Assembly: GCA_947625935.1 (NCBI GenBank)
Contig: CANQQE010000024.1
Coordinates: 1-53,487 of the forward strand
Length of the DNA stretch: 53,487 bases
Direction: 5' to 3'
Source of the DNA: an uncultured Muribaculaceae bacterium
GTDB lineage: Bacteria; Bacteroidota; Bacteroidia; Bacteroidales; Muribaculaceae
Positions within the stretch are counted from its first letter, which is position 1; each line of letters begins with the position of its first letter. Positions 6,533 through 15,174 of this stretch are shown here, piece by piece. A program made the position numbers and the translations under genes. The notes under the pieces are model-generated. The model searched no databases. It was not told the origin of the DNA and saw only the letters and a list, made by a program, of their open reading frames with translations.

Positions 6533-9500
6533 ATGAAGAATTTTACCAAGTTCATTCTTGGCGGATTAGTATCGTTGTCATCGCTGCAGATGTCGGCTGC
6601 CGCTTTCGAAGGCGCCCGTAGCGATTTCCGCGACGAGACTATCTATTTCGCTATGACTACCCGTTTCTATGACGGTGACCCAACCAACAACGTGTGCTCC
6701 TGGGACAAGCAGGATGTGCAAATCTCTAAGAACGACCCCGACTGGCGCGGCGATTTCAAGGGCCTTATCGACAAGCTCGACTACATAAAGGCTCTCGGTT
6801 TCACCGCCGTGTGGATTACCCCGGTTGTTCAGAACGCCTCAGGTGAAGACTATCACGGCTACCACGCCATGGACTTCACTTCGGTCGACCTCCGCTATGA
6901 GAGCCGCAAGGAGTGGGGCGCATCTCAGGATGTCAAATTCCAGGATCTTATTGACGCAGCCCACGCCAAAGGGATGAAGATTATCCTCGATATCGTGCTT
7001 CAGCACACCGGCAACTTCGGTGAAGTCAACCTCAACCCTCTGTTCACCCGCGACCAGGACATTCGCAACCAGGCTTCGCCCGCTGCATGTCTTATCCCGG
7101 ATCCCGACAAATTAAGTTCAAACTACTTCGACCAGACCCCAAAAGCTCAGTATGAGGAGCGTTGGAAATATTTTAAAAACCCCCAGTATGAACCTAACAA
7201 TTACTACCATCACTATGGAACAGGATGGAACTGGGACCTTCCCAACCGTTGGTGGGGTCAAATCGCCGGTGACTGTGTCGATTTGAACACCGAGAACGAT
7301 CACGTGGCTCAGTATATCGTTGATTGCTATGGTAAATTCATCGAAATGGGTGTGGACGGCTTCCGTATCGACACCACCGGCCACATCTCGCCGTTGACAT
7401 TCAACAAGCAGTTCATCCCGCAATTCATCGCCCTCGGCGAAAAATACAAAAACAAACGTCTCAACGGTTGCCCGTTCTACATGTTCGGTGAATGCTGTCA
7501 GCGTTTCCAGGGCAGCGTCGTTTACCGTGACCAGCCCAACCTGTCGAGCTACTTCTACACATGGAAGTCCGATCAGTCGCTTCTCGACCAGTTTGACGGC
7601 GACCCTGCGTGGTGGCGTCAGCAGGTGCTGCCTGAAGGTCATGACACCCCCGTAGGCCCTATGGCGATTTGCGAGATGGATACCAAAGATAAACCCCGCA
7701 GCGAAAACGTGTGGCTCAAGGACGGCCAGTGGCATGAACCCGACTATTCTCAGGCTTCAGGCTTCAATGTCATCGACTTCCCGATGCACTACAGCTTCAG
7801 CAGCGCCGCATCGGCCATAGCCTACGCCAGCCAGGACAACTACTACAACGATGCCTCGTTCAATGTGGTCTATGTGGATTCCCACGACTACTCTCCCGGT
7901 CCCAACGATGGAATACGCTTCAATGGCGGCGCTGCCCAGTGGGCCGAGAACCTCTCGTTGATGTTCACCTTCCGCGGCATCCCCTGTATCTACTACGGTT
8001 CTGAAGTTGAGTTCAAAGCCGGCAAACCCATCGACGTGGGTGGCGATACCAACAAGACTCCGCGCTCTGAATCGGGTCGCGCTTACTATGGCGCATACCT
8101 TGAGGGAACAGTTACCGCTTCCGACTTCGGTCAGTACACAGCTTCGGGCAACGTGGCTTCGACCCTCGACGGCGACCTCGCACAGCATGTGCGCCGCCTC
8201 AACCAGATCCGTGCCGCTGTTCCCGCCCTGCGCAAAGGCCAGTATACATTCGACGGATGTGAAGCAAATGGCGGCTGGGCGTTCAAACGCGCTTACAAGA
8301 ACGAGTCGTACGCTCTCGTAGCAATCAACGGCGGTGCTACATTCACCAATGTGCCTGCCGGTACCTATACCGACATCGTCACAGGAGAGACCTACAATGG
8401 CGGCGGCACAATCACTGTCGATGCTCCCTCCACTCAGGGTCAGCTTCGTGTGCTTGTCAAAGACTGGACTAAAGGTAAAGTCGGCGAGGATGGCAAATTC
8501 ATGTATTCTACTTCTCCCGTGGATCACGGCGGCAAACCTTCATTCGACGACCCCGGTACAACCCAATACTATACTTCCGACGATGTCGTTAAGAAACCGG
8601 ACGTTTCTCTAAGTCCTTCAGGCGGCTCGTTCAAGACCGAGACTATCTCAGTGACAGCTTCACTTTCAGCTAACGCCAAATCAGGATGGTATAAGGTTGG
8701 TGATGGTGCGCAGACTTCCCTCACCCCCGGCGGCTCGGCATCCTTTACCATCGGTAACGGCATGAGCTACGGCGATCAGGTGACAGTGTCGTGGGGCGCG
8801 ACCGACGACAAAGGCACCCTCTATACCGGTAAGGCCACTTACAAGAAAGTCGATCCCAATTCGATGATCACCGTCTATGTCACCGGCAAGAACGGCGCCG
8901 ACATCTCAGGCACAAACCTTTACGCATGGAATGCCTCCGGGGCGCTTAACGGCGCATGGCCCGGCAAAGCGTTGACCGACGTCACCACCGTCGACGGCCG
9001 CGACTTCTACTACGCCTCGTTCGACACCGAGAGCCTCAACGTCATCTTCAGCCGCGGCGGCGCGCAGACCGGCGACATCGAGGGCCTGACCGAGGACACC
9101 TACTTCGAGTACGACGGCGGTTCGAGCGCGACCAAGATTGACGTCCAGGTGTCTAAGAAGCCGAGCGTCAAAGCCAGCCCCGCGAGCGGCACCCGCTTCA
9201 ACAACACGCTGACCGTCACCCTGACCCCCGTCAACGCGAGCGAGATCCGCTACACCCTCGACGGCTCGACCCCCAACGCATCGTCGCGCCTCTACAGCGC
9301 ACCGATCGTGCTGACCGAGACCACCGACATCAAGACGTTCGTCACCAACTCCGATGGCAGCAACGTCCAGACGTTCAGCTACGTCAAGAGCGACACCCCC
9401 GCACCCCAGGGCTTCAACCTCTACTTTGACAACCGCAACAGCAACTGGAACGCCGTCTACTGCTACGTCTACGGCGGCACCGCCGGCAACGACTTCCTCG

Positions 9501-9907
9501 GCGGCTGGCCCGGCAAGCAGATGACCTACGACGCCACCATCGGCTACTGGCACTACTTCATCGACACCGACAAGGACATCACCGACGGCAACGTCATCTT
9601 CACCAACAACAGCGGCGCGCAGACCGGCGACAATGTCAAGGTGGTCAACAACGGCATCTACAACGCCTCGGGCTACACCGGCCAGACCTACTCGACCGGC
9701 GTCAGCGACATAGCCACAGCGGGCGATGCTGTCAAGGTTTGGGTAAGCGGCGGAGTCGCCTACACCCAGTCGCCTGTCGACACCGTCATCACCATCATCC
9801 GTCTCGACGGCGTTATCATGACCCGCCCGGTTGCCGCAGGCATCCACGCCATCGACGACCTTCCCCACGGCTTCTATGTGATCAACCGCACAAAGGTTGT
9901 CATCTGA
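6533..9907 (+). CDS. Secreted multimodular GH13 alpha-amylase, copy 2
   Basis: 1124 residues from the ATG at 6533. Signal peptide in residues 1-25 (ends MSAAAFE). GH13 barrel with DIVLQHTG, GVDGFRIDTTGH (nucleophile D280), MFGECC (E320) and VDSHD (D452), so it should be active. Module order equals copy 1: C domain, Ig-like domain, CBM26, chitobiase-C-like domain, CBM26, sorting-like tail. The barrel differs from copy 1 in many loops (for example an insertion KEWGASQ near the first catalytic strands and other sequence around residues 180-225), so substrate preference may differ, while residues from about 769 onward are identical to copy 1. Own promoter and terminator mean independent expression is possible. 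Confidence 0.92.
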   Translation: MKNFTKFILGGLVSLSSLQMSAAAFEGARSDFRDETIYFAMTTRFYDGDPTNNVCSWDKQDVQISKNDPDWRGDFKGLIDKLDYIKALGFTAVWITPVVQNASGEDYHGYHAMDFTSVDLRYESRKEWGASQDVKFQDLIDAAHAKGMKIILDIVLQHTGNFGEVNLNPLFTRDQDIRNQASPAACLIPDPDKLSSNYFDQTPKAQYEERWKYFKNPQYEPNNYYHHYGTGWNWDLPNRWWGQIAGDCVDLNTENDHVAQYIVDCYGKFIEMGVDGFRIDTTGHISPLTFNKQFIPQFIALGEKYKNKRLNGCPFYMFGECCQRFQGSVVYRDQPNLSSYFYTWKSDQSLLDQFDGDPAWWRQQVLPEGHDTPVGPMAICEMDTKDKPRSENVWLKDGQWHEPDYSQASGFNVIDFPMHYSFSSAASAIAYASQDNYYNDASFNVVYVDSHDYSPGPNDGIRFNGGAAQWAENLSLMFTFRGIPCIYYGSEVEFKAGKPIDVGGDTNKTPRSESGRAYYGAYLEGTVTASDFGQYTASGNVASTLDGDLAQHVRRLNQIRAAVPALRKGQYTFDGCEANGGWAFKRAYKNESYALVAINGGATFTNVPAGTYTDIVTGETYNGGGTITVDAPSTQGQLRVLVKDWTKGKVGEDGKFMYSTSPVDHGGKPSFDDPGTTQYYTSDDVVKKPDVSLSPSGGSFKTETISVTASLSANAKSGWYKVGDGAQTSLTPGGSASFTIGNGMSYGDQVTVSWGATDDKGTLYTGKATYKKVDPNSMITVYVTGKNGADISGTNLYAWNASGALNGAWPGKALTDVTTVDGRDFYYASFDTESLNVIFSRGGAQTGDIEGLTEDTYFEYDGGSSATKIDVQVSKKPSVKASPASGTRFNNTLTVTLTPVNASEIRYTLDGSTPNASSRLYSAPIVLTETTDIKTFVTNSDGSNVQTFSYVKSDTPAPQGFNLYFDNRNSNWNAVYCYVYGGTAGNDFLGGWPGKQMTYDATIGYWHYFIDTDKDITDGNVIFTNNSGAQTGDNVKVVNNGIYNASGYTGQTYSTGVSDIATAGDAVKVWVSGGVAYTQSPVDTVITIIRLDGVIMTRPVAAGIHAIDDLPHGFYVINRTKVVI

Positions 9908-9926
9908 TAGCCGCCCTCTGACGATA
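8837..9926 (+). repeat. Long direct repeat, copy 2 (pairs with 5228-6317)
   Basis: Second copy of the ~1,090 base identical block. Codons in this block are almost all C-ending (GAC, GTC, ACC, TTC), which differs from the more mixed codons just upstream in both genes. Confidence 0.93.
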
Positions 9927-9948
9927 ACAAGTCATTTTCCATAACATA

Positions 9949-9986
9949 AGTGCGTCCCCGCCGAGATGGCAGGGACGCACTTTTTG
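9949..9986 (+). terminator. Terminator of amylase copy 2
   Basis: AGTGCGTCCC (9949-9958) pairs with GGGACGCACT (9972-9981), followed by TTTTG. Related in sequence to the terminator of copy 1 but already diverged. Confidence 0.85.
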
Positions 9987-10011
9987 TAGTGCCGCCTCCC
10001 GATGTCCTCCC

Positions 10012-10235
10012 GCCCTGTCAGTAGGGCCAGGCCATGGGGGCTGGCCGCAATTACGCCTCGGGAATCCCGACAGGTATTCATTCATGATTAGCCGGGTATT
10101 GCCGTCAGGCAATGCCCGGGACGGACGGCGCAAACGTTTTTCAATCTGAAAGATTGATTCTTTTGGATTAACCAATCCTTGCGGATTGGGTTCGCTGCGT
10201 GTCGCTGTCACCGGCGGCTTGCTCATGAGCAAGCC
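10012..10235. repeat. Palindrome-rich intergenic array (seven short hairpins)
   Basis: No gene is seen between 9990 and 10255. The stretch holds seven consecutive small inverted repeats: GCCCT/AGGGC (10012-10027), GGCCAG/CTGGCC (10025-10046), TCGGG/CCCGA (10058-10070), CGGGTATTGCC/GGCAATGCCCG (10093-10118), TCAATCT/AGATTGA (10141-10157), CCAATCC/GGATTGG (10172-10189) and GGCTTGCTCATGAGCAAGCC (10216-10235). A fragment with the GCGGCCAGCCC..ATGG core recurs inverted at 41583-41598. It looks like a dispersed intergenic repeat or structured RNA; identity unknown. Confidence 0.6.
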
Positions 10236-10259
10236 TTACGAGTAGGGAGTGGGGGCTGT

Positions 10260-10300
10260 GAAAACAACCGCGGGGCCGGTAATTTCCGACCCCGCGGTTG
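10260..10300 (-). terminator. Terminator of rho
   Basis: Minus-strand stem CAACCGCGGGGTCGG with CCGGCCCCGCGGTTG (15 bp, one wobble) followed by TTTT, 24 bases past the rho stop. Confidence 0.9.
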
Positions 10301-10323
10301 CTTATCTGAAACGGTTCTATTTC

Positions 10324-12360
10324 TCAATCACCCATGGTGCGCAGCAGCTCGTCGTTGTCTGACGTGCGTTCCATGCGGTCTTTGATGAACTCCATAGACT
10401 CGATTGAATTGCGGTCTGACAGGAAGCGGCGCAGAATCCACATACGGTTGAGCGTCTCCTTGCGCAGCAACAAGTCGTCGCGGCGCGTGCTTGAAGCCAT
10501 GATGTCGACGGCGGGGAATATGCGCTTGTTTGACAGCTTGCGGTCGAGCTGCAGCTCCATGTTGCCCGTGCCCTTGAACTCCTCGAAAATCACTTCGTCC
10601 ATCTTCGAGCTCGTCTCGGTCAGGGCAGTGGCGATTATTGTCAGAGAGCCGCCGTTCTCGATGTTGCGCGCTGCGCCAAAGAAGCGTTTGGGCTTCTGAA
10701 GGGCGTTGGCGTCGACGCCACCCGACAGAATCTTGCCCGATGCCGGCTGAGCCGTGTTGTAGGCGCGTGCGAGGCGTGTGATCGAGTCGAGAAGGATTAC
10801 CACGTCATGGCCGCACTCGACCATTCGCTTGGCCTTCTCAAGTACAATGCTCGCTATCTTCACATGGCGGTCGGCGGGTTCGTCGAAAGTCGATGCGATG
10901 ACTTCGGCGTTGACGCTGCGGCTCATGTCGGTCACCTCCTCGGGACGCTCGTCGATGAGCAATATCATGATATATGTCTCGGGGTGGTTCTCGGCGATGG
11001 CGTTGGCTATATCTTTGAGCAATATGGTCTTACCTGTCTTTGGCGGCGCCACGATCAGTCCGCGCTGCCCTTTGCCTATGGGGGAGAACATATCGACCAC
11101 GCGTGTCGACAGGTTGCAGGTGCGGCCGCTTGTGAGGTCAAATTTCTCGTCGGGGAAAAGCGGGGTGAGATGCTCAAACGGCACTCGGTCGCGGATGAAC
11201 TCGGGAGAGCGGCCGTTGACCTTGGTCACGGTGCTCATCGGGAAATATTTGTCGCCCTCTTTCGGAGGCCTGATGGTGCATTCCACCACGTCGCCCGTGC
11301 GCAGGCCGTTGGCCTTGATCTGCGACTGGGTGACATAGATGTCGTCGGGCGACGGAAGATAGTTGTAGTCGCTCGAACGCAGGAACCCATACCCCTCGGG
11401 CATTATCTCAAGCACGCCCGACGCTTCAAGCAGGCCGTCGAAGTTATATTGCGGGGTGGCCGGCTGAGGCTGGCGTTGGGGTTGCTGCTGTTGCTGGTTT
11501 TTGTTTTTCTTTTTCTTCCCTTGCTGTTGTTGCTGCGGAATCTGCGGCTGCTGTTTTTCCGCTCCCGGTTCACCTATGATTATAGGAGCAGTCGCGGCTG
11601 CAATCGCGGCTGCTGCCGCGGCCTCCTCCTTCTCGCGTTGCGAGCGGGGCACAAACCGTTGTCCGCCGCTGCGGGGGAAGAACATACCCAATGATGAATC
11701 TTTGCTTGGACGGAAGTCCCGCTTTTGAGGCGCAGGCGGGCCGTCGGGCAAATTTTCGCGGCCCTTCTCTGCGGGAGCCTCGGCGGTGAGGTCGGCCTCG
11801 TTTCGCAGAGGGGGGAGAAGCGTCATTTCATCGCCGGGGTGCGGTTGCTCTGCCTGAGTGTCGTTTGTCGCGCTTGGTGCCGTATGGTCGACGGGAGTCT
11901 CAGCCTCGGCGGGTGTGCCGGCGGCTTGTTGCTCTTGTTCGGCTGTGCGCTTTGGCGGCCGTCCCCGACGGGTGGCCGGTTTTGCCGGTGCGGCCGGCGC
12001 ATTCTCGTCGGCGGGTGCTTCAGCTTCGGCGGGTTTTGTTGTCTCGCCCGCTTCCTGTGGCGTTTGATCCTGAGCGGCTGTGCGTTTTGACGGACGGCCG
12101 CGGCGAGGTTGAGCGGGGGTTTCCTCCTGTTGTGGCTGTTGCTGTGGAGCCTCGGCTTGTTTTTCGCGCTTGGCTCGCGGCTGACGGACATTAGCTTTCT
12201 TCTCGGCTGCTGATGCCGCATGGTCTATCGCCTGTTGATCAAGTATGCGATAGATGAGTTCATCTTTTTGAGTGGGATCGACTTTCTTCAATCCCATGGA
12301 TTCCGCAATCGTTTTGAGCTCTGTGTCGCTCATTGCGTTGAGGTCAGAAATGTTGTACAT
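10324..12360 (-). CDS. rho: Transcription termination factor Rho
   Basis: 678 residues. Residues 1-45 are the Rho N-terminal SAP-like domain ([20 protein letters not shown]). Residues about 50-300 are low-complexity, rich in Pro, Ala, Gln and basic residues, with repeated GRP(S/P)KRTA motifs and long Gln runs; this insertion is usual for Bacteroidota Rho and makes the protein much longer than the 419 residues of E. coli Rho. Residues about 305-385 are the cold-shock RNA-binding domain ([13 protein letters not shown]). The ATPase core follows, with Walker A APPKTGKT (K444), Walker [11 protein letters not shown] and the Q/R loop region. Hexameric RNA helicase that ends transcription in the cytoplasm. 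It has a long leader (about 210 bases), so own-transcript attenuation is possible. Confidence 0.98.
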   Translation of the reverse strand: MYNISDLNAMSDTELKTIAESMGLKKVDPTQKDELIYRILDQQAIDHAASAAEKKANVRQPRAKREKQAEAPQQQPQQEETPAQPRRGRPSKRTAAQDQTPQEAGETTKPAEAEAPADENAPAAPAKPATRRGRPPKRTAEQEQQAAGTPAEAETPVDHTAPSATNDTQAEQPHPGDEMTLLPPLRNEADLTAEAPAEKGRENLPDGPPAPQKRDFRPSKDSSLGMFFPRSGGQRFVPRSQREKEEAAAAAAIAAATAPIIIGEPGAEKQQPQIPQQQQQGKKKKNKNQQQQQPQRQPQPATPQYNFDGLLEASGVLEIMPEGYGFLRSSDYNYLPSPDDIYVTQSQIKANGLRTGDVVECTIRPPKEGDKYFPMSTVTKVNGRSPEFIRDRVPFEHLTPLFPDEKFDLTSGRTCNLSTRVVDMFSPIGKGQRGLIVAPPKTGKTILLKDIANAIAENHPETYIMILLIDERPEEVTDMSRSVNAEVIASTFDEPADRHVKIASIVLEKAKRMVECGHDVVILLDSITRLARAYNTAQPASGKILSGGVDANALQKPKRFFGAARNIENGGSLTIIATALTETSSKMDEVIFEEFKGTGNMELQLDRKLSNKRIFPAVDIMASSTRRDDLLLRKETLNRMWILRRFLSDRNSIESMEFIKDRMERTSDNDELLRTMGD

Positions 12361-12576
12361 AGAGTAAATGGGGTGGGCGATTATAAACCCGTTATAATCA
12401 TAATATTTTGTTGACCTGCGCTACCGTAAAGACATAATTTTATCGGTTTTTGCGGTTCGGTCGCTTTCTGTTGTGATTAATTGTTTTTTGAAAATAAAAT
12501 GGGAGAACTTAATGCCTTGACAGTCTGTCGGTCGTCCGGCTGTCTATCCTTGGCTTGCGATAAGTTGAAAGTGATG

Positions 12577-12607
12577 CAAAGTTACTACCATTTATTAGAA
12601 TAACAAA
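12577..12607 (-). promoter_or_regulatory. Promoter of rho; long leader 12361-12570
   Basis: Minus strand TTTG (12607-12604), 19 bp spacer, TAACTTTG (12584-12577). The start near 12570 leaves about 210 bases of leader, in which I see a GACAG/CTGTC-rich stretch near 12520-12545 but no terminator. No gene in 12361-12664. Confidence 0.7.
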
Positions 12608-12664
12608 CGTTGCGATTAAAAAAATGGTTGAGGCCTTTATATTTTTTATAGATGTATGGCTGGT

Positions 12665-14122
12665 TTATACAGCTTTGGGGAGGGTAAACATAAATTCGAG
12701 GCCGCCCCCCTTGCGATTGTCGACTGTTATGCTGCCTCCGAGCGTGATGATGGTGTTCTTGACAATGGGCAGACCCAGCCCGGTCCCCCCCGCCTTACGC
12801 GAGCGGCCGGCATCGACGCGGAAGAAGCGGTCAAACAGATGGGGCAGATAACGGTCTTCGACTCCGATGCCGTTGTCGTAGAACGAGAATGTGTAGAAAC
12901 GGTCTGATTCTTTAACTAATTTTATCCCCACTTCTGTGCCTTGTGAGTATGCGGCGGCGTTTTTAGTGAGGTTGAGCAGTGCGCCGCTCAGTAGTGAGGC
13001 GTTGCCCCTGATTTCGCAATCGGCCGGTATGTCATAGACGAATCTCATTTTTCCTGATGCGCCTGATTCTTTGATTTCGTCGGCAAGCGTGAAGATAAAT
13101 TCGTGGAAGTCGATGTTTTCCACCGGGATGCTCTCGTGGGCTTCCTCAAGGCGCGTTATGGTTGAGAGGTCGTTCATCATCAAGCACAGACGGTCTACGT
13201 TGGCCTGGGCTTTGGTCAGGAAGTGGATGCGCTGCTCCTCGGGCATATCGGGGTTTTCGATTACGGAATCGAGATAGCCTTTGATTATCCCTATGGGCGT
13301 TTTAAGTTCGTGGTTGATGTTGTTGGTCAGCACTTTTTTCAACTCGGCCTTGTCTTTTGTCGCTTTCAGGGCCAGACGGTGTTCGCATTCCAGCTTGTTT
13401 TGGTCATGGATGCTCTTGTTGAATATGTTGACGAGGTGTGTGGCTATTTCGCCAAGCTCATCGTTAGGGAATCGTTTCCACGGGGTGAACTCGGTGTTGC
13501 TGGCCGCGTGTTTGGCTAAGTCGCGTAGCTGTCTTATCGTGTATCCGAGATAACGTGTCGAGAAATATGCTATGAAAGTCATAGCCACAGCTATACCCAG
13601 AAATATCAGGAGCATGTCTGAGTCAGTCTTCAGCGCGTCGACGATTGTTACGTTATAGGGCAATGCCGTCATGACCTTCACACTCCCGTCATCGCTCATC
13701 TTGGCCGAATAGAAAAACAGGTCTTCGTTGCTCACGCTGTTCAGGTTGTTGTCGGAGTGGATTTCGCGGCTTATCCCCTGTTTGTTGTCGCGGGTTATGT
13801 CGATGTTCGGCAAAGGCAGACCTATGTTATATAGGAGCTTGCCGGTGCTGGTGTCGTAGACTGACAGACGGATGTCATCATAGAAATCGCTGCCGAAATA
13901 ATCGCGCACGAATCCCATGAACGGCATCGGGTAAAAGTCAGTTGAATAAGCCTTGATTATGCGGGCGTTGATCAGTTCAAGCTGCGTACGGAGGATGTCG
14001 GCGCGGATAGCTTTCTCGCGCCTGACCTGAAAGTAAAACAGTGAAATGACAAGTATCCACAGCAGGGCGGCGAGAGGTATGAACAACCGCCACTGGTAAC
14101 TAAGTCGTCTCTTTAAAACCAT
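12665..14122 (-). CDS. Membrane sensor histidine kinase
   Basis: 485 residues. Transmembrane segment 1 at about residues 12-30, a periplasmic sensor region to about 170, transmembrane segment 2 at about 172-192, then a HAMP-like linker (LGYTIRQLRDLAKHA) and a HisKA domain with NINHELKTP, phospho-acceptor H271. The HATPase domain has the N box (LLNLTKNAAAY), G1 (YDNGIGV), F box (LFDRFFRVD) and G2 (GGTGLGLPI). Class I kinase. It overlaps the response-regulator gene by 23 bases, so the two are coupled. The arrangement and sequence type resemble RprX/RprY of Bacteroides; this naming is a guess from family resemblance. Signal sensed is unknown. Confidence 0.93.
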   Translation of the reverse strand: MVLKRRLSYQWRLFIPLAALLWILVISLFYFQVRREKAIRADILRTQLELINARIIKAYSTDFYPMPFMGFVRDYFGSDFYDDIRLSVYDTSTGKLLYNIGLPLPNIDITRDNKQGISREIHSDNNLNSVSNEDLFFYSAKMSDDGSVKVMTALPYNVTIVDALKTDSDMLLIFLGIAVAMTFIAYFSTRYLGYTIRQLRDLAKHAASNTEFTPWKRFPNDELGEIATHLVNIFNKSIHDQNKLECEHRLALKATKDKAELKKVLTNNINHELKTPIGIIKGYLDSVIENPDMPEEQRIHFLTKAQANVDRLCLMMNDLSTITRLEEAHESIPVENIDFHEFIFTLADEIKESGASGKMRFVYDIPADCEIRGNASLLSGALLNLTKNAAAYSQGTEVGIKLVKESDRFYTFSFYDNGIGVEDRYLPHLFDRFFRVDAGRSRKAGGTGLGLPIVKNTIITLGGSITVDNRKGGGLEFMFTLPKAV

Positions 14123-14810
14123 AACCGAAACCTAAACGAGTGACGATGTTGGCTCCGTATTCTCCCAATTTCTTGCGAAGCCGGGTGATGTTGGTGTCGA
14201 TTGTCCGGTTGGTGACAACCACGTCGCCCGACCACACTTGGCGTATGATTTCCTCGCGGGAGTAGATGCGGTTGCGGTGGGTTAGGAAAAACAGCAGTAT
14301 GTCAAATTCGGTGCGTGTCAGGCCGACAGGCTCCCCTTTGAGGTAGCAAGCCTTGCCGTTGCGGTCTATGCGCAGGGTCTTGAATGTGATGTCCGGTTCG
14401 TATGAGCCAATCGACTTGTTGTATTCGATTTGTTGGGCTGCCTGTGAGCGGCGGAGCACGGCGCGCACGCGAGCGAGCACCACGCCGATTACGAACGGCT
14501 TGGTTATATAGTCGTCGCTACCCATGTTCAGGCCCATGACCATGTCATCCTCGTCGCTTAGAGCGGAACAGAATATAATCGGGGTGTTCTCTGTCGCAGC
14601 CTCGTTTTTAACGCGCTTGGCAAAATCGAAGCCACTCAGGCGGTCCATCATTATATCGACGATGAACAGCGAGTAAATGGCCAGATCCATTGTCAGAGCC
14701 TCTTCGGCACTGTAGGCGCAATCGACTTCGTAGCCCTCTTTTTCGAGATTATATTTGAGTATCTCGCATACCGATTCTTCGTCGTCGATAACTAAAATCT
14801 TGATTCTCAT
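14100..14810 (-). CDS. OmpR/PhoB-family response regulator
   Basis: 236 residues. Receiver domain (1-120) with acidic pair D9/D10, phospho-acceptor D52 in FIVDIMMD, conserved Ser/Thr (FCSAL) and Lys (YITKPF). C-terminal winged-helix Trans_reg_C domain (about 135-232): LTRTEFDILLFFLTHRNRIY, SREEIIRQVW, NRTIDTNITRLRKKLGE. It is transcribed first and overlaps the kinase gene, forming a two-gene unit. The promoter is probably the TAATTTTG at 14852-14845. RprY-like by general resemblance; target genes cannot be told from this window. Confidence 0.93.
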   Translation of the reverse strand: MRIKILVIDDEESVCEILKYNLEKEGYEVDCAYSAEEALTMDLAIYSLFIVDIMMDRLSGFDFAKRVKNEAATENTPIIFCSALSDEDDMVMGLNMGSDDYITKPFVIGVVLARVRAVLRRSQAAQQIEYNKSIGSYEPDITFKTLRIDRNGKACYLKGEPVGLTRTEFDILLFFLTHRNRIYSREEIIRQVWSGDVVVTNRTIDTNITRLRKKLGEYGANIVTRLGFGYGFKETT

Positions 14811-14844
14811 ATATGGTATTATGATGGTTCTTTTTTAGAGTACC

Positions 14845-14852
14845 CAAAATTA
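14845..14852 (-). promoter_or_regulatory. -7 box of the two-component operon
   Basis: Minus-strand TAATTTTG, 35 bases before the regulator ATG. No clear TTTG at -33 is seen, so the promoter may need an activator. Confidence 0.45.
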
Positions 14853-14945
14853 ATAATAAATGACGGGATATTGGGTTAAAGAATGTTAATAACCACGGGC
14901 GGCGTGAACTATTGACGCCGCGCCATGTTCTAAAGCTATAATTAC

Positions 14946-14953
14946 TATATTTG
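14946..14953 (+). promoter_or_regulatory. -7 box of small-RNA copy A
   Basis: TATATTTG followed after about 7 bases by the conserved start of the short RNA. The -33 region is not a good match. Confidence 0.55.
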
Positions 14954-14959
14954 CACTGT

Positions 14960-15025
14960 GTTTTTCATGGTATTAGATTTAAGGTTAAAACAAACTGGCT
15001 GTCGTGAGACAGCCAGTTGTTTTTT
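14960..15025 (+). ncRNA. Putative short RNA, copy A (convergent pair)
   Basis: A promoter-like box, then a leader TGTGTTTTTCATGGTATTAG followed by ATTTAAGG, then a strong terminator (stem AACTGGCTGTC/GACAGCCAGTT, loop GTGA, T6). The same order and nearly the same leader occur on the opposite strand at 15168-15097. No open reading frame of note lies inside. Two independent copies sharing promoter, leader and the core GCTGTCGTGAGACAGC argue for a real small RNA of about 65 bases. It may belong to a known Bacteroidales RNA family such as the Bacteroidales-1 motif; I cannot verify that. Confidence 0.6.
14993..15025 (+). terminator. Terminator of small-RNA copy A
   Basis: 11-bp perfect stem 14993-15003 with 15008-15018, GTGA tetraloop, then GTTTTTT. 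Confidence 0.9.
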
Positions 15026-15096
15026 ATCCTTTTTGAAAAATGGTGGCCGTCGTCGGGCGCGCGTCGATTGACATCAGGAGAAATAATAAAAAGATA

Positions 15097-15128
15097 TAAA
15101 AAGAGAGCTGTCTCACGACAGCTCTCTT
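15097..15128 (-). terminator. Terminator of small-RNA copy B
   Basis: 12-bp perfect stem 15128-15117 with 15112-15101, loop of four, then TTTTT on the minus strand. Confidence 0.88.
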
Positions 15129-15168
15129 TCCTTTAAACCTTTATCTTAATCTAATACTATGAAAAACA
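15097..15168 (-). ncRNA. Putative short RNA, copy B (convergent pair)
   Basis: On the minus strand TACCTTTG (15182-15175) is followed by TGTGTTTTTCATAGTATTAG and ATTAAG, matching copy A with few changes, then an A/G-rich spacer and the stem AAGAGAGCTGTC/GACAGCTCTCTT with loop GTGA and TTTTT. The outer stem differs from copy A while the core CTGTCGTGAGACAG is kept, so the stem has changed with compensating bases. That is what a conserved structured RNA would show. Copies A and B face each other, with 71 bases between their 3' ends. Confidence 0.6.
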
Positions 15169-15174
15169 CACATG

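Noticed and set aside
9900-10232. 110-codon minus-strand frame over the palindrome array
   Set aside because: It runs through the terminator of amylase copy 2 and seven hairpins, has no domain and no promoter; more likely a repeat translated by chance.
10807-11694. 295-codon plus-strand frame opposite rho
   Set aside because: Antisense to the conserved Rho core and Gln-rich region; it contains leucine runs produced by the complementary repeats.
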